The position numbers and the translations under genes are program-made. The notes under the pieces are model-generated. The model saw nothing but the letters and a program-made list of their open reading frames with translations. It was not told the origin of the DNA and made no database searches. A stretch of DNA of 6,146 nt from NCBI GenBank assembly GCA_003506635.1, contig DNZB01000134.1, positions 850 through 6,995 of the forward strand, in the 5' to 3' direction. This document shows positions 1-4,352 of the stretch, one piece after another; position 1 is the first letter of the stretch; each line of letters starts with the position of its first letter. The stretch comes from Parvularcula sp. (GTDB taxonomy: Bacteria > Pseudomonadota > Alphaproteobacteria > Caulobacterales > Parvularculaceae).

Positions 1-663
1 GACCTCGCCTCGATCGAGACGGTGCAGCAGGGCCTTTCCGTCGGCACCTCCACGGTCGATGTTGCGCTCGCCGCGGGCGAGGGCATTTCCGACATTCTCG
101 TCGAATTGAAGCAGGTCGCCAGTCAGGCGGCCGACGGCACGTTGTCCGCCGCAAACCGCGCGATCCTGCAGGAGCAGTTCATCTCGCTACGCGACCAGAT
201 CACGCGCCTTGTCGATAACGCAACGATCGGCGGGCGCAATCTCATTGCGGCAGGCGCGCCGGACCTGACGGTCGTCGCCTCGACCGACGGGGCCGATTCA
301 ATCACCGTCGCGGCGCAGGATCTTTCGGTCGGCGGCGGCGTCATCAATATCGATAATTCGGGTACGCCGCTCGCGGACGCCGCGGCTGCGCAGGCGGAAA
401 TCGGCAATATCCAGACCGCGATCGACTCGCTCTCGGCTTCGCTCGGGCGGCTTGGCGCGGGGTCGCAGGCGCTGACGCTGCAAGACCGGCTGCTCACTCG
501 AATTTCCGACGCACTCGAAATTTCGATCGGCAATCTCGTAGACGCCGACCTCGCCAAGGAAAGCTCGCGCCTGCAGGCGCTACAAGTGCAGCAGCAGCTG
601 GCGATCCAGACCTTGTCGATCGCCAACTCCGCGCCGAACGCCATCCTCGCGCTCTTCGCGTAA
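1..663 (+). CDS. Flagellin, 5'-truncated by window edge
   Basis: Structural subunit of the flagellar filament, exported by the flagellar type III apparatus. The frame is open to base 1 and ends with TAA at 661-663, so 220 C-terminal residues are visible. A Caulobacter-type flagellin is about 270 residues, so roughly 50-60 N-terminal residues probably lie upstream. Fragment residues 1-70 are the second half of the N-terminal D1 helices (TVDVALAAGEGISDILVELK), followed by the flagellin hallmark NATIGGRNLI at 73-82. A short beta-rich linker of about 40 residues follows, then the C-terminal D1/D0 helices with NLVDADLAKESSRLQALQ at 178-195 and the hydrophobic end SIANSAPNAILALFA. The middle is short, as in alphaproteobacterial flagellins. 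The first in-frame start-like codon (GTG at 22) is internal and not the true start. A FlaG-like gene follows by 54 nt in the same direction. The family call is very secure; which paralogue it is cannot be told. Confidence 0.96.
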   Translation, partial: DLASIETVQQGLSVGTSTVDVALAAGEGISDILVELKQVASQAADGTLSAANRAILQEQFISLRDQITRLVDNATIGGRNLIAAGAPDLTVVASTDGADSITVAAQDLSVGGGVINIDNSGTPLADAAAAQAEIGNIQTAIDSLSASLGRLGAGSQALTLQDRLLTRISDALEISIGNLVDADLAKESSRLQALQVQQQLAIQTLSIANSAPNAILALFA

Positions 664-676
664 GGGGGCCTTGCGA

Positions 677-705
677 GCCGCCGCCTGCGTTGAGCAAGCG
701 GCGGC
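677..705 (+). other. GC-rich hairpin in flagellin-flaG gap
   Basis: GCCGCCGC (677-684) pairs perfectly with GCGGCGGC (698-705). The stem continues, after a C/A mismatch, with TGC (686-688) pairing GCA (694-696), leaving a 5-nt loop. There is no T-run after it, so it is not a canonical intrinsic terminator. The AGGA that could serve as ribosome binding site for the next gene (710-713) begins only 4 nt past the stem. It could partially terminate, stabilise the 3' end of flagellin mRNA, or limit translation of the next gene. Those roles are inference; the pairing is seen directly. Confidence 0.55.
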
Positions 706-717
706 AGGCAGGACATA

Positions 718-1095
718 ATGGAAGTGGGAAGCCTTAACAGCGCGGCTTTCTCTCCCCGGCCGCAGCAAACAGGGGAAGAGCGCTCGGCGGCGCTCGCCGA
801 GAGCCGCCGCCAGGCCAACGCCGAGCAGCAGCAGCGGGCGGCCGAAGCGCAGACGCGCGCGTCCGACCGGCTCGCCGAAGTGCGCGAGGCGGTCGCGCGC
901 GTCCTCGGCGCCAACACCAGATTGTCGATCGCGCGGACGAGCGCGTTCGACTTCGTCTATCGCGCGATCGACGTCGATACCGGCGAGGTCATCAACGAAT
1001 GGCCGCAGGCGGTGTTCGTCGATCTCATCCGCGGGGTTCGCGAGGACGTGCGCACGGACGTGGACGCAGGGGCGCTCCTCGACCGGGTCGCTTAA
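718..1095 (+). CDS. flaG: FlaG-like flagellar protein
   Basis: Small soluble protein of 125 residues, close to the usual FlaG length. Residues 20-63 are rich in Ala, Glu, Gln and Arg and look like a long helix or coiled coil. The C-terminal part is the FlaG-type fold: a strand-like stretch (TRLSIARTSAFDFVYRAID), then the hallmark DxDTGEVINEWP at 85-96, then a helix (VFVDLIRGV). In known FlaG proteins the D-x-x-TGEVI-x-x-(I/W)P motif is the conserved core. FlaG genes usually sit beside flagellin or fliD genes and affect filament length or assembly, though the mechanism is poorly defined. The ATG at 718 has AGGA 4 nt upstream. It lies 54 nt after the flagellin stop and is probably co-transcribed with it. 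A strong intrinsic terminator follows 21 nt after the stop, marking the end of the flagellar unit. The symbol is by motif and context only. Confidence 0.8.
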   Translation: MEVGSLNSAAFSPRPQQTGEERSAALAESRRQANAEQQQRAAEAQTRASDRLAEVREAVARVLGANTRLSIARTSAFDFVYRAIDVDTGEVINEWPQAVFVDLIRGVREDVRTDVDAGALLDRVA

Positions 1096-1116
1096 GCCCA
1101 CGCCTGATCCCTTCCC

Positions 1117-1153
1117 GGGGCTGGCGGATTGAAGCCGCCAGGCCCCTTTTTTT
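1117..1153 (+). terminator. Intrinsic terminator after flaG
   Basis: GGGGCTGGCGG (1117-1127), a 7-nt loop, then CCGCCA-G-GCCCC (1135-1146) with one bulged G (1141). Seven T residues follow (1147-1153). The 11-bp GC-rich stem followed immediately by the T-tract is a textbook Rho-independent terminator for plus-strand transcription. It separates the flagellar genes from the regulator that starts 28 nt further on. Confidence 0.92.
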
Positions 1154-1181
1154 CGGCCGCGGTTTTGGCGAGACTACGCCG

Positions 1182-1595
1182 ATGGGGCGGACGGTTCTTC
1201 TTTACGGCGTCGCACTGGCGGTTGCAGCCTTCGCGCTTGAATGGCTCGAATACCGCTACCTTACCCGCCTTTTTGCGACCGAGATTTACATCGTTCTTGT
1301 CGCCGCGGGTTTCACCGTCCTCGGCCTATGGGCGGGGCGTCGTCTGACGCGGCAAGCGCCAGCCTCGCCCTTCACCCGGAATGACGCGGCGCTGCGAAGC
1401 CTCGGCGTCACGGAGCGCGAATATGAGGTGCTGGTCCTTCTCGCGGACGGTTGCGCGAACAAGGAGATCGCGCGCCGGCTCGAGGTGTCGCCGAACACGA
1501 TCAAGACCCATATCGCGCGGCTTTATGAAAAGCTCGAAGTCGGGCGCCGGACGCAGGCCGTGCAAAAGGCGCGCGCGCTGGCGCTGATCCCTTAA
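1182..1595 (+). CDS. Membrane-anchored LuxR-type HTH regulator
   Basis: Predicted transcriptional regulator of 137 residues without a receiver domain. Residues 4-20 and 35-52 are two hydrophobic segments joined by a short loop (EWLEYRYLTRLFAT). Basic residues GRRLTR at 52-57 follow the second segment, which by the positive-inside rule puts both termini in the cytoplasm. Residues 74-137 are a LuxR/GerE DNA-binding domain: VTEREYEVLVLLADGCANKE, IARRLEVSPNTIKTHIARLY and KLEVGRRTQAVQKARALAL carry the usual helix-turn-helix pattern. The ATG at 1182 was chosen because the frame further upstream runs through the flaG terminator and reads as low-quality sequence. The only Shine-Dalgarno candidate is a weak GGCGAGA at 1167-1173. 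It is followed by a DUF4199 gene in the same direction. From memory, small HTH regulators next to DUF4199 genes recur in Alphaproteobacteria. The sensed signal and target genes are unknown; control of its own neighbour is inference. Confidence 0.87.
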   Translation: MGRTVLLYGVALAVAAFALEWLEYRYLTRLFATEIYIVLVAAGFTVLGLWAGRRLTRQAPASPFTRNDAALRSLGVTEREYEVLVLLADGCANKEIARRLEVSPNTIKTHIARLYEKLEVGRRTQAVQKARALALIP

Positions 1596-1625
1596 CAGCG
1601 AAAAATTTGGCAGGAAATTCAAGAA

Positions 1626-1643
1626 ATCACCCGTTCGGGCGAT
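1626..1643. promoter_or_regulatory. 18-bp dyad, possible operator
   Basis: ATCACCCGTTCGGGCGAT is an inverted repeat with a single mismatched pair (A1629 against C1640), centred at 1634/1635. It lies 30 nt after the stop of the HTH regulator and 60 nt before the DUF4199 ATG. Its length and symmetry fit an operator for a dimeric LuxR-type protein. It could equally be a small RNA hairpin, although the loop would be very tight. No convincing -35/-10 pair was found next to it. Speculative. Confidence 0.3.
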
Positions 1644-1703
1644 GGCGACCGGCGCGGAATAAGGCGAGGCTCCGGCCGCGTTCAAGCACGAAAGGAACAC
1701 CCC

Positions 1704-2234
1704 ATGGGGCGGATCGCACTTGTCTATGGCGGCATCGCCGGCCTGATCGTCGTTTCCAGCATCGTCATCGGATTCCTTTTGGGCGCCGACCATGGCGATG
1801 GCGGCATGTTGCTCGGCTATCTCATCATGATCGTCGCGCTGACGCTCATCTTCCTTGGGGTGAAACAGTTTCGCGACCGCAACAACGGCGGCGTCATCAA
1901 ATTCGGTCCGGCGCTCCTTCTCGGCGTGATGATCGCAGTCGTCGCGGGCGCTTTCTACGTCGCGGGGTGGGAAGGGTACCTCGCCGCTACGAACTACACC
2001 TTCATGGACAGCTATGTTGAGCACACGCTGAAAGCAAAAGAAGCCGCCGGCCTCGCCGGCGAGGCGCTCGCGCGGGAGGCTGAAAAGCTCAAGGTGATGG
2101 CGGAGGAGTACAAGAACCCGCTGTTCAGGGCGGGGATCACATTCCTCGAAATCTTTCCCGTCGGAATCGTCATCGCGCTGATTTCAGCGGCGTTGCTGCA
2201 AAATCCCAAGGTGCTTCCCGCCCGCGCGCGCTGA
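1704..2234 (+). CDS. DUF4199 family membrane protein
   Basis: Integral inner-membrane protein of 176 residues and unknown function. Four hydrophobic segments are visible at about 4-27, 36-53, 67-88 and 145-166. The loop between helices 2 and 3 (KQFRDRNNGGVIKFG, 54-68) is basic and is the most family-typical part: an 'FLGVKQFRDR...GGVIKFG' pattern is characteristic of DUF4199. With the basic tail (KVLPARAR) this predicts both ends and the 2-3 loop in the cytoplasm. The 56-residue stretch 89-144, rich in Ala, Lys and Glu and probably helical, would then be periplasmic. The ATG at 1704 has a good Shine-Dalgarno (AAGGA, 1692-1696) 7 nt upstream. It follows a membrane-anchored HTH regulator by 108 nt and shares its first residues (MGR-x-x-L-x-YG). 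I infer a functional pair, perhaps sensor partner or target of the regulator. No enzymatic motif is apparent. Confidence 0.85.
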   Translation: MGRIALVYGGIAGLIVVSSIVIGFLLGADHGDGGMLLGYLIMIVALTLIFLGVKQFRDRNNGGVIKFGPALLLGVMIAVVAGAFYVAGWEGYLAATNYTFMDSYVEHTLKAKEAAGLAGEALAREAEKLKVMAEEYKNPLFRAGITFLEIFPVGIVIALISAALLQNPKVLPARAR

Positions 2235-2236
2235 GA

Positions 2237-2266
2237 TTGACCCCTGCAAAGCGGGCGGCGCATAAC
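2237..2266 (+). promoter_or_regulatory. Candidate sigma70-type promoter for ThDP enzyme
   Basis: TTGACC (2237-2242) matches the -35 consensus at 5 of 6 positions. After an 18-nt spacer, CATAAC (2261-2266) matches the -10 at 4 of 6. The expected transcription start falls at about 2273-2275, at or next to the ATG at 2275. The 5' untranslated region would then be absent or 1-2 nt long. This agrees with the lack of any Shine-Dalgarno before that gene. The -35 begins 3 nt after the DUF4199 stop codon. Confidence 0.5.
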
Positions 2267-2274
2267 CTCTGGCC

Positions 2275-3930
2275 ATGACAAAACAGTCCGCCGCCCGCCA
2301 CCTTGTCGATGCGCTCGTGATGAACGGCGTCACACATGTTTTCTGCGTGCCAGGGGAAAGCTATCTCGCGGTTCTCGACGCGCTTTACGACGTCCGCGAT
2401 CGCATCAGGATCATCGTCTGCCGCCACGAAGCCTCGGCCTCGAACATGGCGGAGGCCTATGGAAAGCTGACCGGTAAGCCGGGCGTTTGCATGGTGACGC
2501 GCGGCCCCGGTGCGACGCAAGGCTCCGTCGGCGTTCACACCGCGTTTCAGGATTCAACGCCGATGATCCTCTTCATCGGCCAGGTCTCCCGCGACATGCT
2601 CGATCGCGAGGCGTTTCAGGAAATCGACTATCGCCAGATGTTCGCCCCCGTCGCGAAATGGGCGGCGCAAATCGACGTCGCGAACCGCGCCGGCGAATAT
2701 GTGAACCGCGCCTTTGCGACGGCGCAGAACGGGCGGCGCGGACCGGTGGTGCTGGCGCTTCCTGAGGACATGCTGACCGCTGCGGCGGAAGCCGAGACCT
2801 TGCCGCCCGCGCCGCTGGCGATGGCGGCGCCCGATGAGCGTGCGCTTGAGCGTTTTCGCGAATTGCTGGGCGGCGCGGAGCGGCCGTTTCTTCTCGCCGG
2901 CGGCGGCGGCTGGACCCCGGACGCGGTGAGCGATCTGCGCGCCTTCGCGGAAGCGACCGGCCTGCCGGTGGGCGCCTCGTTCCGGTCCAAAGATCTCTTC
3001 GACAACCTCCACCCGCAATACGCCGGCGACGTCGGAATCGGCCCGAACCCGAAACTTGTGGAGAGGCTGAAAGCGTCCGATCTGGTGATCGCCTTCGGCC
3101 CGCGCCTCGGCGAGATGACGACTTCGGGATACGAACTGTTCAAGGCGCCGCTCGCTGCGCAGCCGCTCATCCACATTCATCCGGGCGCGGAGGAGTTGGG
3201 GCGCGTCTACCAGCCCGTGCTGGCGATCAACGCCGCGCCTGAGACGATGGCCCGCGCGCTCGCCGCTGAGGCATGGACGCAGGACGAAAACTGGCTTCAG
3301 CAAGCCTATGAAGCCCATTCCGACTTCGAGAACTGGTCAAAGCCGGTGAAGGTGGGAGAGGGTGTCAACCTCTCTGAAATTTTCGCCTGGCTCGACAAGA
3401 ACCTCTCCACCGACGCCATCATGTGCAACGGCGCCGGCAATTACGCAGCGTGGCTGCATCGCTTCTACCGTCACAAGGAATTCAAGACGCAGCTCGCCCC
3501 GACGTCGGGCGCGATGGGCTATGGCTTTCCGGCCGCGCTCGCCGCGAAAGCGGTCTTCCCCTATCGCGAAGTCATCTGCGCCGCCGGCGACGGCTGCTTC
3601 ATGATGGCGTCGAACGAACTTGCAACCGCCATGCAATACGGTCTCAACGTGATTACGGTCGTTTCGAACAATTCGACCTATGGCACCATCCGCATGCATC
3701 AGGAGCGCGAATATCCCGCGCGGGTATGCGGCACCGATCTGCGCAATCCCGACTTCGCCGCCTATGCCCGCTCGTTCGGGGCCTTTGGTGCGACCGTGAC
3801 GAGGACTAAGGATTTTCCCTCAGCGTTCGCCGAGGCGAAAGCGAGCGGCCTGCCCGCCGTGATCGATCTCAAGACCTCGGCGAACGATATCGCGCCGGGC
3901 AGGACGATCGACGCGTTGCGCCAGCGCTAG
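2275..3930 (+). CDS. Thiamine-diphosphate enzyme, acetolactate synthase-like
   Basis: A 551-residue cytoplasmic ThDP-dependent enzyme with the usual three domains. The N-terminal pyrimidine-binding domain (about 1-170) has PGESYLAVLDAL at 26-37 and the cofactor-activating Glu52 in CRHEAS, followed by RGPGATQG. The central domain is at about 185-330. The C-terminal pyrophosphate domain (about 370-540) has the metal-binding motif GDG at 438-440 and NN at 465-466, 24 residues apart as expected. Length fits acetolactate synthase and benzoylformate decarboxylase relatives. Where anabolic acetolactate synthases read M-V-x-Q-W-Q after this motif, this protein has T-I-R-M-H-Q (471-476), so the tryptophan linked to 2-ketobutyrate preference is replaced by His475. 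No regulatory small subunit gene is next to it. I therefore avoid ilvB; decarboxylase or carboligase on an unknown 2-keto acid is the safest call. There is no Shine-Dalgarno, and a promoter abuts the ATG. It converges with the small minus-strand gene and overlaps it by 3 nt. Confidence 0.9.
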   Translation: MTKQSAARHLVDALVMNGVTHVFCVPGESYLAVLDALYDVRDRIRIIVCRHEASASNMAEAYGKLTGKPGVCMVTRGPGATQGSVGVHTAFQDSTPMILFIGQVSRDMLDREAFQEIDYRQMFAPVAKWAAQIDVANRAGEYVNRAFATAQNGRRGPVVLALPEDMLTAAAEAETLPPAPLAMAAPDERALERFRELLGGAERPFLLAGGGGWTPDAVSDLRAFAEATGLPVGASFRSKDLFDNLHPQYAGDVGIGPNPKLVERLKASDLVIAFGPRLGEMTTSGYELFKAPLAAQPLIHIHPGAEELGRVYQPVLAINAAPETMARALAAEAWTQDENWLQQAYEAHSDFENWSKPVKVGEGVNLSEIFAWLDKNLSTDAIMCNGAGNYAAWLHRFYRHKEFKTQLAPTSGAMGYGFPAALAAKAVFPYREVICAAGDGCFMMASNELATAMQYGLNVITVVSNNSTYGTIRMHQEREYPARVCGTDLRNPDFAAYARSFGAFGATVTRTKDFPSAFAEAKASGLPAVIDLKTSANDIAPGRTIDALRQR

Positions 3931-3942
3931 GCCCGCTGGCGC
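3918..3942. terminator. Hairpin spanning shared stop codons of convergent genes
   Basis: GCGCCAGCG (3918-3926) pairs perfectly over 9 bp with CGCTGGCGC (3934-3942). The 7-nt loop CTAGGCC contains the CTAG at 3927-3930. That palindrome gives TAG at 3928-3930 for the plus-strand ThDP enzyme gene and TAG at 3929-3927 for the minus-strand small gene. Being symmetric, the hairpin forms in both transcripts and could stop or punctuate transcription from both sides. There is no T-tract on either side, so it is not a classical intrinsic terminator; that role is inferred. Confidence 0.5.
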
Positions 3943-4121
3943 GTCACCTGCTCCATCGTCACGAATTCATCGATCAGCCGTAAACCGGCGGGGGTCGGAT
4001 ACCCCTCGCGGTTCAGCCAATGGCGGGCGATGGCGGCTTCAAGCACCCGATCCTCGGTCTCGCCGCCGTCCAGCTGGCGGACGAATTTGAGGATGGTCCT
4101 CGTAATGGCATCGTCGGTCAC
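3927..4121 (-). CDS. Small hypothetical protein, 64 residues
   Basis: I do not recognise a family. The protein is short, charged and soluble-looking, with no signal peptide or membrane segment. Two helical stretches are likely: AITRTILKFVRQL and EDRVLEAAIARHWLNR. They are followed by GYPTPAGLRLIDEFVTMEQV, whose G-Y-x-T-x-x-G-x-x-L-I spacing looks like a turn and recognition-like helix, but that is not enough to call it DNA-binding. Support for it being real: a strong Shine-Dalgarno (AAGGGAG) lies 7 nt before the GTG start at 4121, and the residue composition is normal rather than Arg/Ala-rich. It also fills the gap between two well-defined genes, ending exactly at the neighbour's stop. It converges with the ThDP enzyme gene and diverges from gabT, with 231 nt between starts. 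No other start in frame is as well supported. Confidence 0.65.
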   Translation of the reverse strand: MTDDAITRTILKFVRQLDGGETEDRVLEAAIARHWLNREGYPTPAGLRLIDEFVTMEQVTRQRA

Positions 4122-4128
4122 TTTGGCT

Positions 4129-4135
4129 CTCCCTT
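4129..4135 (-). promoter_or_regulatory. Ribosome binding site deciding the GTG start
   Basis: On the minus strand AAGGGAG (4135 down to 4129) precedes the GTG at 4121-4119 with a 7-nt spacer. It is the best Shine-Dalgarno match in the window along with that of the DUF4199 gene, and it fixes GTG as the start of the small protein. Confidence 0.65.
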
Positions 4136-4308
4136 GGACGAGATTGCCGGTCCTTCACCCCCGCTTGGAGGAAACGGCCAGCACAAGACGCCAGAATGGT
4201 ACGCCTACGCTGCAACGCGACATCATCAGTACACACCTAAAAGGCGAAACTGGCAAGGGGGCGGACAGGGCGGCGGCGCTGCCAAACGCGCAAGAACGTG
4301 CTAAGGCC

Positions 4309-4323
4309 CGCGGGAATCCCGCG
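4309..4323. repeat. Short perfect inverted repeat upstream of gabT
   Basis: CGCGGG (4309-4314), AAT, CCCGCG (4318-4323), ending 29 nt before the gabT ATG. It is followed by A residues rather than T on the plus strand, so it is not a terminator of plus-strand transcripts. A 6-bp GC-only palindrome is not rare in DNA this GC-rich. It may be an operator half-site or a 5' UTR hairpin. The rest of the 4122-4352 spacer shows no promoter I can defend. Confidence 0.3.
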
Positions 4324-4352
4324 AAAAACCTTGAAAAACGGCCCTTTTCCCC

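Noticed and set aside
123..917. 264-codon minus-strand frame opposite flagellin and flaG
   Set aside because: Composition dominated by Ala, Ser and Arg with no motif; it is the mirror of two recognised genes.
1607..1635. Promoter-like TTGGCA, or an EcfG-type GGAA...CGTT pair, upstream of the DUF4199 gene
   Set aside because: No -10 element at the right spacing for TTGGCA. The GGAAA-CGTT spacing is only about 14 nt, shorter than the 16-18 nt expected, and the -35 is imperfect.
1326..2024. 232-codon minus-strand frame opposite the regulator and DUF4199 gene
   Set aside because: Overlaps two genes with clear domains, and its translation is Asp/His/Arg-rich low-information sequence.
2275..3930. 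Naming the ThDP enzyme ilvB (acetolactate synthase large subunit)
   Set aside because: The M-V-x-Q-W-Q tryptophan is replaced by His, the PGESYL motif differs, and no ilvH follows, so the specific name would over-claim.
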